A stretch of 64,000 nucleotides of DNA. Source: Pseudomonas asiatica. GTDB taxonomy: Bacteria; Pseudomonadota; Gammaproteobacteria; Pseudomonadales; Pseudomonadaceae. Positions 16,636 through 25,883 of the stretch are shown here, piece after piece. The DNA is taken from NCBI RefSeq assembly GCF_040214835.1, contig NZ_CP157874.1, positions 5,789,042 through 5,853,041 on the forward strand, in the 5' to 3' direction. The position numbers and the translations under genes are program-made. Below the pieces are notes generated by a model. That model searched no databases and had not been told where the DNA came from. It saw only the letters and a program-made list of their open reading frames with translations. How positions within the stretch are numbered: position 1 is the stretch's first letter; the number at the start of each line of letters is the position of its first letter.

Positions 16636-17957
16636 GCCAACCCCCACTCCGCCATCCGGCGCTCGAGCTTGCCCAGCGCAATCGCCGGGTGATTCATCAC
16701 TGCCTCCGGGAGCCCAAGGCCGGACAAGATATCGGGCAATGCCAATAGGTGCCGGGCCTCCTGACGCAGACGCTGGTAAGCCTCATCCGGATCGATGAAT
16801 TCGGCCAGCGCAACACAGGCTGCTTGCCAGTCGATTTCGCCTGCTCTTTCGATCAAAGCGGGCCACTTCGTCGTTCTGGTTACTCCTTCCTGATCCATCA
16901 CCATCGGTGCCAAGTCGTAAATGGGTGCAAGACGCACCGTGTCGCGGGTACGAATGATCGCTGTATTACGTCCATGGTTATCGGCGTTACCCAGGATCTT
17001 GTTGATCAGGTCGCGCCGCAGGTAATCCGCGATCAGATCAGGCACCTCTTTACCCTGCCCGGCCATCTTCCACAAGCCAACGAGCGTCTCGATCACCTCC
17101 AAATGCCCCATCCGGCTACCGGGTTCGGTTACACCACACAAGGAATACATCGATTCCACGGCAAACCGCTGTACTCCCTGATCGGTAACCTGACGGTCAA
17201 AGCGTTCCATCCACAGGCTGGGCTTGGCTCCCTCTTCCAGCGCCATGTGTTCACTGGCCACCGTCTCGATGCCAAGCTGCTGCAACGCCCTGTAATAGAG
17301 GTACTCGGCCCGCAGGATCTCCTGATCATCGGCCAAGGCCTGGTGCCTGGCGAACTTGATGAACCAATGGCGACAGGCCCTCTCATCCGCAAGCACCGCG
17401 TCCGGGTACAGCTGGCCGTTTTCATCTTCGGTCATCAGCAGCTTTGGCGCCTCTCCACCGGCGCCTGTCGCGCCACCTATGGCCGCACCCTGCTCGTAGG
17501 CGTACTCCAGAAAACGTTGATCGCGAACGATGACGTCCTGGCGGGTAAAACCGATGGGGTCCGCAAGGTCCAGTAACTCAGCCGACTCCCTGATGCGCAT
17601 ATTGCCAATCGGAGCTGGGGTGGAGCGCCCTAGCAGAAACAAGTCTTCCCCCATGCCTGCCGGTTTTTCACGACCGATATGCCTCAGCAGAAAACGCTTC
17701 GCAGCCCCTGCAGGCGCGATGTCGTAAAGGAATGCAGGAGCATGCGGTAGACGATGAGAGCCAAAGTCCACCGGGAGCTTGGCACTGGCCGCCTGGCTGA
17801 ACAGGCTGTCGTACGCATGCAGATTGGTCTTGACGTAGTTGGATGTGTATCCGAACTCGCAAGGACTGGAGAGGCTTCTTTCCGGTTCGGCGAAGGCGAT
17901 GGCAATAGCATCATGCCATTTACCTTGGTCATGTAATTGGAGCGTGAGTCGGTACAT
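16632..17957 (-). CDS. HipA-family serine/threonine kinase toxin
   Basis: A 441-aa HipA-domain protein. The N-terminal domain ends near GNMRI; GGATGAGGEAPKLLM (about 162-176) is the phosphate-loop region, ILGNADNHGRNTAI (about 318-331) the catalytic loop with Asp and Asn, and IYDLAPM (about 344-350) the metal-binding motif. All kinase residues seem present, so it is likely active. HipA kinases phosphorylate glutamyl- or other aminoacyl-tRNA synthetases and slow growth; the target here is unknown. ATG at 17957 is chosen since longer frames run back through the operators. Base composition is less GC-biased than its neighbours, and flanking genes are core, so insertion by transfer is plausible. 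Confidence 0.9.
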   Translation of the reverse strand: MYRLTLQLHDQGKWHDAIAIAFAEPERSLSSPCEFGYTSNYVKTNLHAYDSLFSQAASAKLPVDFGSHRLPHAPAFLYDIAPAGAAKRFLLRHIGREKPAGMGEDLFLLGRSTPAPIGNMRIRESAELLDLADPIGFTRQDVIVRDQRFLEYAYEQGAAIGGATGAGGEAPKLLMTEDENGQLYPDAVLADERACRHWFIKFARHQALADDQEILRAEYLYYRALQQLGIETVASEHMALEEGAKPSLWMERFDRQVTDQGVQRFAVESMYSLCGVTEPGSRMGHLEVIETLVGLWKMAGQGKEVPDLIADYLRRDLINKILGNADNHGRNTAIIRTRDTVRLAPIYDLAPMVMDQEGVTRTTKWPALIERAGEIDWQAACVALAEFIDPDEAYQRLRQEARHLLALPDILSGLGLPEAVMNHPAIALGKLERRMAEWGLA

Positions 17958-17965
17958 TGGCCACC

Positions 17966-18105
17966 TGCAATTTACTGCATGTATTCGATCAGCCTCAGCC
18001 GTCAGCCTGCAGTATAGTGCAGATGTTTTTCTGAACCACACCCAATTTATGCATTTTAGTGCAGATTATGGAGGCTTTGGCGCCTGTAATCTGCACTAAA
18101 TTGCA
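17966..18105. promoter_or_regulatory. Four phased palindromic operators upstream of hipA-xre
   Basis: The 14-bp motif TGCANTTTAGTGCA occurs at 17966, 18008, 18050 and (reverse) 18092, each exactly 42 bp from the next: TGCAATTTACTGCA, TGCAGTATAGTGCA, TGCATTTTAGTGCA and TGCACTAAATTGCA. Sites 3 and 4 extend to an inverted pair of 19-bp arms (18050-18068, 18087-18105) with one mismatch. A -10-like TATACT on the minus strand lies within site 2. The layout suggests cooperative autorepression on one DNA face. Confidence 0.85.
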
Positions 18106-18113
18106 TATTGTTC

Positions 18114-18142
18114 CATAAAAAAAGGGGAGCATTCCGCTCCCC
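18114..18142 (-). terminator. Intrinsic terminator of pycB
   Basis: On the minus strand GGGGAGC, loop GGAAT, GCTCCCC, then TTTTTTT. It lies about 32 bp after the pycB stop and shields it from the hipA promoter region. Confidence 0.9.
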
Positions 18143-18174
18143 AGAGGTTAACCGCTTGTAGATGAAGGCTTATC

Positions 18175-19983
18175 TCAGCCTTCGATCTCGATCAGGATCT
18201 CGCCCGGTGTCACGCGGTCGCCCTTGGCCACGTGGATGGCCACGACCTTGCCAGCGATACCCGCCTGCACTTCGGTCTCCATCTTCATGGCTTCGGTGAT
18301 CAGCACGGCCTGGCCGGTCTTGACCATGTCGCCTTCCTTGACCAGCACATCGACGATGTTGCCTGGCATGGTGGTGCTGACATGGCCCGGGGCACTGGCC
18401 TGCTTGCGCTTGCTGCTGCCGCCGCCGACGAATTCGTTGAGCGGCTCGAACACCACTTCTTCCGGCATGCCGTCGATCGACAGGTAGAAGTGGCGCTTGC
18501 CTTCGGCCTTCACGCCCACACCGGTGATGTCGACGCGGTAGGTTTCGCCGTGCACGTCGATGACGAACTCGGTCGGTACGCCTTCACCGCTATGAGACGC
18601 CACTGCGCCCGCTTCAGGAATTGGCAGCAGGACTTCAGGGGTCAGGGTGCCGGCTTCGCGTTCTTCGAGGAACTTACGGCCAATGTCCGGGAACATGGCG
18701 AAAGTCAGCACGTCTTCTTCGCAACGGGCCAGGGCGCCAATATCGGCACGCAGCTTGGCCATTTCCGGCTTCAGCAGGTCGGCCGGGCGCACGTCGATCA
18801 CTTCTTCACTGCCGATCGCCTGACGGCGCAGCTGCTCGTTGACCACGCCCGGAGCCTTGCCGTAACCGCCTTGCAGGTACAGCTTCACCTCGTTGGTGAT
18901 GGTCTTGTAGCGCTCGCCGGCCAGCACGTTGAAGAACGCCTGGGTACCGACGATCTGCGAGGTCGGGGTTACCAGCGGTGGGAAGCCGAGGTCTTCACGC
19001 ACGCGCGGGATCTCGGCAAGCACTTCGTTCATGCGGTTGAGGGCGCCCTGCTCCTTGAGCTGGTTGGCCAGGTTGGAAATCATGCCGCCCGGTACCTGGT
19101 TGACCTGCACGCGAGTGTCCACGGCGGTGAACTCGCTTTCGAACTGGTGGTACTTCTTGCGCACGGCATAGAAGTACAGGCCGATTTCCTGCAGCAGCTC
19201 CAGGTCCAGGCCGGTATCGAATTCGCTGCCCTTGAGCGCGGCAACCATCGACTCTGTACCCGGGTGGCTGGTGCCCCAGGCGAAGCTGGAGATGGCGGTG
19301 TCGATGTGATCGGCGCCGTTTTCCACAGCCTTCAGCTGGCACATTGCGGCCAGGCCGGCAGTGTCGTGGGAGTGGATGAACACCGGCAGCGACTGCTCGG
19401 CCTTCAACGCCTTGACCAGTTCGCCGGTGGCGAACGGGGTCAGCAGGCCGGCCATGTCCTTGATCGCCACCGAGTCGCAACCCATGGCTTCCATCTGCTT
19501 GGCCTGCTTCACGAAGGCTTCGATGGTGTGTACCGGGCTGGTGGTGTAGGCGATGGTGCCCTGGGCATGCTTGCCGGCCGCCTTGACCGCTTCAATGGCC
19601 ACGCGCAGGTTACGCACGTCGTTCATCGCATCGAAGATGCGGAACACGTCGATACCGTTGACCGCTGCCTTGGCGACGAACGCCTTGACCACATCGTCGC
19701 TGTAGTGGCGGTAGCCCAGCAGGTTCTGGCCGCGCAGCAGCATTTGCAGGCGGGTGTTGGGCAGTGCCGCGCGCAGCTTGCGCAGGCGCTCCCACGGGTC
19801 TTCCTTGAGGAAGCGCACGCAGGCGTCGAAGGTGGCGCCACCCCAGACTTCCAGCGACCAGTAGCCGACCTTGTCGAGCTTGTCGCAGATCGGCAGCATG
19901 TCTTCGGTACGCATGCGGGTGGCCAGCAGGGACTGGTGGGCGTCGCGCAGGATCGTGTCGGTTACGTGAATTTTCTTGGACAT
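18175..19983 (-). CDS. pycB: Pyruvate carboxylase subunit B (carboxyltransferase plus biotin carrier)
   Basis: Transfers CO2 from carboxybiotin to pyruvate to form oxaloacetate. The 602-aa protein begins MSKKIHVTDTILRDAHQSLLATRM, the carboxyltransferase signature. The metal-binding HSHDTAGLA segment follows mid-domain, and a C-terminal biotinyl domain has EAMKME with Lys567 as biotin site. An Ala/Ser/Lys-rich linker (GGGSSKRKQASAPGH) precedes it. GAGGAATCCCATA before ATG 19983 sets the start. It lies 11 bp after pycA. The sequence resembles OadA, but no oadB or oadG membrane subunits are present, so two-subunit pyruvate carboxylase is the better call. Confidence 0.94.
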   Translation of the reverse strand: MSKKIHVTDTILRDAHQSLLATRMRTEDMLPICDKLDKVGYWSLEVWGGATFDACVRFLKEDPWERLRKLRAALPNTRLQMLLRGQNLLGYRHYSDDVVKAFVAKAAVNGIDVFRIFDAMNDVRNLRVAIEAVKAAGKHAQGTIAYTTSPVHTIEAFVKQAKQMEAMGCDSVAIKDMAGLLTPFATGELVKALKAEQSLPVFIHSHDTAGLAAMCQLKAVENGADHIDTAISSFAWGTSHPGTESMVAALKGSEFDTGLDLELLQEIGLYFYAVRKKYHQFESEFTAVDTRVQVNQVPGGMISNLANQLKEQGALNRMNEVLAEIPRVREDLGFPPLVTPTSQIVGTQAFFNVLAGERYKTITNEVKLYLQGGYGKAPGVVNEQLRRQAIGSEEVIDVRPADLLKPEMAKLRADIGALARCEEDVLTFAMFPDIGRKFLEEREAGTLTPEVLLPIPEAGAVASHSGEGVPTEFVIDVHGETYRVDITGVGVKAEGKRHFYLSIDGMPEEVVFEPLNEFVGGGSSKRKQASAPGHVSTTMPGNIVDVLVKEGDMVKTGQAVLITEAMKMETEVQAGIAGKVVAIHVAKGDRVTPGEILIEIEG

Positions 19984-19994
19984 TATGGGATTCC

Positions 19995-21410
<1,416 letters not shown>

Positions 21411-21510
21411 TGGAGTCTTCCCAAAGCCGTAGGAACAGTCGAGCCGGTTCTCCCGGTCGGCGCGTGACCAGACGTTGCTGGCCAGTCGCACATTCACCCT
21501 AGCGCTGTAG

Positions 21511-21537
21511 ATTGATAAACAAAAATCAATATTTGTT
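21511..21537. promoter_or_regulatory. Candidate LysR operator between pycA and its divergent regulator
   Basis: Overlapping inverted repeats in an AT-rich stretch: ATTGAT (21511-21516) with ATCAAT (21525-21530), and AACAAA (about 21518-21523) with TTTGTT (about 21532-21537). It lies about 65 bp before the LysR gene and 100 bp before pycA. Confidence 0.5.
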
Positions 21538-21599
21538 AGGGGCTGTATTAGCAAAAGCTTATAGTGCGGTAACAAGGTGTTGCCGAAGGGCGGATAAAA

Positions 21600-22562
21600 A
21601 TGCGTAAGTCCTTGATGCGTATGACTTTGCGTCAATTGCAGATCTTCAACGAGGTATGCGATTTGCGTTCGTACAGCCGTGCGGCGGAAGAGATGGCGCT
21701 GACGCAACCCGCCGTTAGTCTACAGATCCGCCAGCTCGAAGAGCTGATCGGCCAGCCGCTGTTCGAGTACGTGGGCAAGAAGCTCTACCTGACCGAAGCT
21801 GCCGAGGCCTTGCAACGCGCCAGCCGCGATATCTTCGGGCGCCTGGAGAGCCTGGACATGCAGCTTTCGGACATGCAGGGTTCATTGCAGGGGCAGTTGA
21901 AACTGGCGATCGAATCCAGTGCCAAGTACTTCGTGCCACACCTGTTCGCGGCCTTCAAGCAGCGTCACCCGGAGGTCAACCTGACCCTGACGGTGGTCAA
22001 TCGCGCCCAGGCCATCCGCCGCCTGTCGGACAACCGCGACGACCTGATCATCATGTCCATGGTGCCGCAGGACATGGGCCTGGAGTTTCTGCCGTTCCTC
22101 AACAACCCGATCGTCGCGGTGGCGCCGCCCGAGCACCCGCTGTGCAAGCTGGAGCAACTGCGCCTGCAGGACCTGGAGCCTCATACCCTGCTGGTCCGCG
22201 AACAGGGTTCGGGCACGCGCAAGGCTTGCGAGGAATACTTCAAGGACAAGCGCGTGCATTTCACCCAGACCCTGGAGGTGGCCTCGGCCGACGCCCAGCG
22301 CGAATGCGTGATCGCCGGCCTGGGCATTGCCTTGCTTACCCGCCATGCGGTCAACCTGGAGCTGGCCACCGGTGTGCTGAGGGAGCTGCCCGTGGAGGAA
22401 CTACCCCTGTACCGCAGCTGGTGCGTGGTGCAGTCCAAGGCCAAACGGCAGTCGCCGGTGGCCTTGGCCTTCCTGGCGTTCATCCGCAGCGAACGTGCGC
22501 TGATCAGCGCACTGGTTGAGCGTTTTTCGGGGAAGCTGCTGCCGACGCCTGCCAGACCGTGA
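21600..22562 (+). CDS. LysR-family transcriptional regulator (divergent from pycAB)
   Basis: A 320-aa LTTR. The HTH region is LRQLQIFNEVCDLRSYSRAAEEMALTQPAVSLQIRQLEELIG, with residues from about 10 to 52. The effector domain begins LKLAIESSAKYFVPHLF and resembles CbbR/CysB-type sensors. It starts 189 bp from pycA, so regulation of pyruvate carboxylase is likely but inferred. Its 3' end overlaps the opposite small gene by 59 bp. Confidence 0.9.
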   Translation: MRKSLMRMTLRQLQIFNEVCDLRSYSRAAEEMALTQPAVSLQIRQLEELIGQPLFEYVGKKLYLTEAAEALQRASRDIFGRLESLDMQLSDMQGSLQGQLKLAIESSAKYFVPHLFAAFKQRHPEVNLTLTVVNRAQAIRRLSDNRDDLIIMSMVPQDMGLEFLPFLNNPIVAVAPPEHPLCKLEQLRLQDLEPHTLLVREQGSGTRKACEEYFKDKRVHFTQTLEVASADAQRECVIAGLGIALLTRHAVNLELATGVLRELPVEELPLYRSWCVVQSKAKRQSPVALAFLAFIRSERALISALVERFSGKLLPTPARP

Positions 22563-22722
22563 GCTCTTGCAGCTCGGGGTAATCCACTAGTTCGCGGAGC
22601 AGTTGACGTTGGTCGCAATAGCTCTCGATCGCGCGGCGGTATTCCATGCGGCGCTGATCCTTTTCCTGCTGCTTGCGAGCCTTGGCGCTGGGTTGGTACG
22701 TACCGTCGAAGTCACGAGCCAT
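22504..22722 (-). CDS. PA3496-like small protein
   Basis: A 72-aa charged protein, MARDFDGTYQPSAKARKQQ at the start, then an Arg/Glu-rich helix (RRMEYRRAIESYCDQRQLLRE). The SAKARKQ-RRMEYRRAIE pattern matches the PA3496 family of Pseudomonas, whose function is not firmly known. ATG at 22722 has a GGGAGACAGGCA upstream site. Its 3' end lies antisense over the last 59 bp of the LysR gene. Confidence 0.75.
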   Translation of the reverse strand: MARDFDGTYQPSAKARKQQEKDQRRMEYRRAIESYCDQRQLLRELVDYPELQELTVWQASAAASPKNAQPVR

Positions 22723-22817
22723 TGCCTGTCTCCCAGATAGGATGCGGGAGTTTCAGACTGGCTTGAGTGGTTTACGGTTTGGCTGTGGAATGGTGACAAA
22801 ACAGTGAATTTTTGCTG

Positions 22818-22930
22818 CCTGTGCTGGCCCTATCGCCGGCAAGCCAGCCCCCACAGGTACTCCACAGGACTCGAGGCCTGTGGTGACTGTGTGGGAGCCC
22901 GGCTTGCCGGCGATAGGGCCAGCACAGGCA
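22818..22930. repeat. Paired REP palindrome
   Basis: Inverted units of the TATCGCCGGCAAGCC subfamily, with outer arms CCTGTGCTGGCCC and its complement. It ends 7 bp before the hexR stop. Confidence 0.87.
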
Positions 22931-22937
22931 ATGCAGA

Positions 22938-23804
22938 TCAGTCGTCGGTAGCCTTGATCGACTTGGGCGACAAGCGCAGGCTGCGCAAGCTGCGCTTCAC
23001 ACTCTTCAGGTGGTTGACCAGGCTCGGCCCGCGCGCCATGGCCACGCCCATGGCCAGCACGTCGATCACCACCAGGTGGGCGATACGCGAGGTCAGCGGG
23101 GTGTAGATTTCGGTGTCTTCATGCACGTCGATCGCCAGGTTGACCGTCGACAGCTCCGCCAGCGGTGTCTGGCTGGGGCACAGGGTTATCAGGTTGGCGC
23201 CGCTCTCACGGACCAGGTTGGCGGTGATCAGCAGGTCCTTGGAACGGCCCGACTGGGAAATGCATACCGCCACATCACCCGGCTTCAGGGTCACCGCCGA
23301 CATCGCCTGCATGTGCGGGTCGGAATAGGCTGCCGCGCTGAGCAGCAGGCGGAAGAACTTGTGCTGGGCATCGGCCGCTACCGCACCGGAGGCGCCAAAG
23401 CCATAGAACTCCACACGCTGCGCCTGGGCCATGGCGGTCACCGCCTGCTGCAGCGCCTGCGGGTCGAGGTGCTCGCGCACTTCCATCAGGGTGTGCAGCG
23501 TGGTGTCGAAGATCTTCAGGCTGTAGTCGGCGACCGAGTCATCTTCATGGATGGCGAACTGGCCGAAACTGGCCCCCGCAGCCAGGCTCTGCGCCAGCTT
23601 CAGCTTCAGGTCCTGGAAGCCCGAGCAACCGATCGCGCGGCAGAAACGCACGATGGTCGGTTCACTGATACCCACGCTGTGCGCCAGGTCGGCCATGGAG
23701 CTGTGCATGACGGCAGCCGGGTCGAGTAGCACGTGGTCGGCTACTTTGAGTTCCGATTTGCGCAGCAGGTGGCGCGATTGGGCGATATGTTGCAACAGAT
23801 TCAC
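22938..23804 (-). CDS. hexR: Transcriptional regulator HexR (RpiR family)
   Basis: A 288-aa repressor of glucose catabolism genes that responds to KDPG in related Pseudomonas. The N-terminal RpiR HTH has LLRKSELKVADHVLLDP and ADLAHSVGISEPTIVRFCRAIGCSGFQDLK (in parts, about 14-70). The SIS sugar-isomerase domain carries GFGASGAVAADAQHKF and ISQSGRSKDLL. It is divergent from zwf with a perfect TGTAGT/ACTACA palindrome between, as expected for HexR autoregulation and zwf control. Confidence 0.93.
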   Translation of the reverse strand: MNLLQHIAQSRHLLRKSELKVADHVLLDPAAVMHSSMADLAHSVGISEPTIVRFCRAIGCSGFQDLKLKLAQSLAAGASFGQFAIHEDDSVADYSLKIFDTTLHTLMEVREHLDPQALQQAVTAMAQAQRVEFYGFGASGAVAADAQHKFFRLLLSAAAYSDPHMQAMSAVTLKPGDVAVCISQSGRSKDLLITANLVRESGANLITLCPSQTPLAELSTVNLAIDVHEDTEIYTPLTSRIAHLVVIDVLAMGVAMARGPSLVNHLKSVKRSLRSLRLSPKSIKATDD

Positions 23805-23848
23805 AGGCTGGACTCGGTTATGATCGGCTGGCCGGGTTGTAGCTATCT

Positions 23849-23863
23849 TGTAGTTATACTACA
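23849..23863. promoter_or_regulatory. HexR operator between hexR and zwf
   Basis: TGTAGTTATACTACA is a perfect 15-bp palindrome (TGTAGT, TAT, ACTACA). It fits the TTGT-N-ACAA form known for HexR sites in P. putida. A partial copy (TTGTAGCTA) starts 12 bp to the left. Confidence 0.75.
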
Positions 23864-23907
23864 TGGACGCCAACCCGCCCAGTTAAACGAACGTGGAGAG
23901 TGGTGGT

Positions 23908-25350
23908 TTGACTATTCCTTGCGACATTCTGGTCTTCGGCGGCACCGGCGATCTGGCCCTGCACAAACTGCTTCCGGCGCTCTACCACCTGTTTCGCGAG
24001 GCCCGTCTGAACAACGCCGTGCGCATCATCGCGCTGGCACGACGCAACTTGCCACGTAACGATTATCTCAAGCTCGCCGAACGCCATTGCCGGGCACAAA
24101 TTGCCCGCAACGACTTCGACGAAGAGGTCTGGCAGCGGTTTTCCGCGCGGGTCGACTATTTCGCCATGGATGCTTCGCAAAGCGCCGACTTCGGCCGCCT
24201 GGCGCGCTACCTGGGCGAACCCGGCGGCTTGACGCGCATCTTCTACCTGGCCACCGCCCCCAACCTGTTCGTGCCGATTGCCAAGCACCTGCGTAACGCC
24301 GGCCTGGCCGACGCCGAAGCGCGCATCGTGCTGGAAAAGCCGATCGGCCACTCGCTGGAATCGGCTACCGCCATCAACGAAGCGATTGGCGCAGTGCTGG
24401 AGGAAAACCAGGTATTTCGCATCGACCACTACCTGGGCAAGGAAACCGTGCAGAACCTGATGGCCCTGCGTTTTGCCAACGCCCTGCTGGAGCCGGTGTG
24501 GCGCAACAACCAGGTCGACCACGTGCAGATCAGCGTTTGCGAGACCCTGGGTGTAGAGAATCGCGGCGCCTACTACGACCGCGCCGGGGCGACCCGCGAC
24601 ATGTTGCAGAACCACCTGCTACAGCTGCTATGCCTGGTGGCCATGGAGCCGCCCGCGCAGTTCGAGGCCGAAGCGGTGCGTGACGAGAAGGTGAAGATCT
24701 TGCGGGCCCTCAAGCCCATCACTGGCCAGGACGTGCAGGACAAGACCGTACGCGGCCAGTATGGCGCCGGGCGCATCGGCGGCCAGGAAGTGCCGGCCTA
24801 TTACTTCGAAAAGGACGTCGACAACGACAGCGACACCGAAACCTTCATCGCCATCGAGGCGCACATCGACAATTGGCGCTGGGCGGGCGTGCCCTTCTAC
24901 CTGCGTACCGGCAAGCGCATGGCACGGCGCTCATCGCAGATCGTCATCCAGTTCAAGCCGGTGCCACACGAGCTTTTCAATGGCGGCCAGGTCAACCAGC
25001 TGCTGATCCAGCTGCAACCGGACGAACGCATCAGCCTGCGCCTGATGACCAAGAGCCCGGGCAAGGGCATGCGCCTGGAACCTGTGGACCTGGACCTGAA
25101 TCTGGCCCAGGTGTTCAGCCAGACCCGCCGCTGGGACGCCTACGAGCGCCTGCTGCTGGATGTGCTGGAGGGCGACTCGACGCTGTTCATGCGCCGCGAT
25201 GAAGTGGAAGCGGCCTGGGCCTGGATCGACCCGATCATCAAGGGCTGTGAAGAGCACTTCCAGGCACCGCGACCGTACCCGGCAGGCAGTAACGGGCCGG
25301 AGCAAGCCAACAGCCTGCTGGCCAGGCACGGCAGGCACTGGCATAGCTGA
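23908..25350 (+). CDS. zwf: Glucose-6-phosphate 1-dehydrogenase
   Basis: Oxidises glucose-6-phosphate to 6-phosphogluconolactone with NAD(P)+. The 480-aa product has the nucleotide loop GGTGDLALHK (11-20) and the active-site motif RIDHYLGKE (171-179), with His and Lys intact. I choose TTG at 23908, 7 bp after GGAGAG; GTG at 23893 overlaps that site, so it is less likely. pgl and eda are not adjacent, so this is the isolated zwf copy rather than the zwf-pgl-eda operon. HexR control is inferred from the upstream palindrome. Confidence 0.94.
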   Translation: MTIPCDILVFGGTGDLALHKLLPALYHLFREARLNNAVRIIALARRNLPRNDYLKLAERHCRAQIARNDFDEEVWQRFSARVDYFAMDASQSADFGRLARYLGEPGGLTRIFYLATAPNLFVPIAKHLRNAGLADAEARIVLEKPIGHSLESATAINEAIGAVLEENQVFRIDHYLGKETVQNLMALRFANALLEPVWRNNQVDHVQISVCETLGVENRGAYYDRAGATRDMLQNHLLQLLCLVAMEPPAQFEAEAVRDEKVKILRALKPITGQDVQDKTVRGQYGAGRIGGQEVPAYYFEKDVDNDSDTETFIAIEAHIDNWRWAGVPFYLRTGKRMARRSSQIVIQFKPVPHELFNGGQVNQLLIQLQPDERISLRLMTKSPGKGMRLEPVDLDLNLAQVFSQTRRWDAYERLLLDVLEGDSTLFMRRDEVEAAWAWIDPIIKGCEEHFQAPRPYPAGSNGPEQANSLLARHGRHWHS

Positions 25351-25385
25351 AGCACTGCCCTGCTCCCGCGGCAGGCGAAAGGGCA

Positions 25386-25417
25386 GAAAGTAGCCCCAGC
25401 GCGCTGGCGCTACTTTC
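25386..25417. repeat. 32-bp near-perfect palindrome after zwf
   Basis: GAAAGTAGC, then CCAGCGCGCTGG, then GCTACTTTC, with a single C:C mismatch pair. It lies 36 bp after the zwf stop and 22 bp before the next start. No T-run follows, so it is not a clear terminator and could be an RNA hairpin or protein site. Confidence 0.7.
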
Positions 25418-25438
25418 AACCCGAGACAGGAGCAGACA

Positions 25439-25753
25439 ATGGCTACTATCACCAACCTCGTTGCAATCAACGACATCGCCCACGGCAAGCAGGTTTTCAG
25501 GGTTCATGGCACCGTTACGGTCGCCTCTCCGGCCATCGAACCGGTGCTGGTCGAGCCCAAGCTGCGCCACCGGGGTGGCTGGGAAGTGCTGGAGCTTCAG
25601 CTGCTGGATAGCGGCGCAATCACCCCGCAGGTGCTGACCGAAAAAACCGTGGTTTTCGAACGTGCAGGCGGCACTGGCTGGAAAACCGTGGAGATCATCC
25701 ATGCCGACGGTTCGCAGCGCTGCGAAATTCGCACCATCGAGGCGATTGACTGA
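25439..25753 (+). CDS. Conserved hypothetical protein, 104 aa
   Basis: I do not recognise a characterised family. The product starts MATITNLVAINDIAHGKQVF, has no signal peptide or membrane helix, and alternates hydrophobic and polar residues in a way that suggests a small beta-rich fold (VFRVHGTVTVASP, WEVLELQLLD, WKTVEIIHADG). GACAGGAGCAGACA before the ATG is a good ribosome binding site, so it is likely a real gene. It sits between zwf and uvrD in the same direction. Confidence 0.75.
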   Translation: MATITNLVAINDIAHGKQVFRVHGTVTVASPAIEPVLVEPKLRHRGGWEVLELQLLDSGAITPQVLTEKTVVFERAGGTGWKTVEIIHADGSQRCEIRTIEAID

Positions 25754-25883
25754 ACAGCTACCTGCCAGGCCGCCCGAGCGGTAGCCTGGCACCTGCCATC
25801 GGCTCGATGAACGGGCATGCGGCAGGTGAATATTTATACAGTAGAGGTTTGCCCCATTTCCTGCCGCGCCCTAGAATGGCCCG

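Noticed and set aside
16357..18105. Prophage or integrative element around hipA
   Set aside because: No integrase, att repeat or phage gene was found; only a two-gene cassette can be supported.
23893..23907. GTG 23893 as the zwf start
   Set aside because: It overlaps the GGAGAG ribosome binding site and the extra residues are not typical of Zwf.
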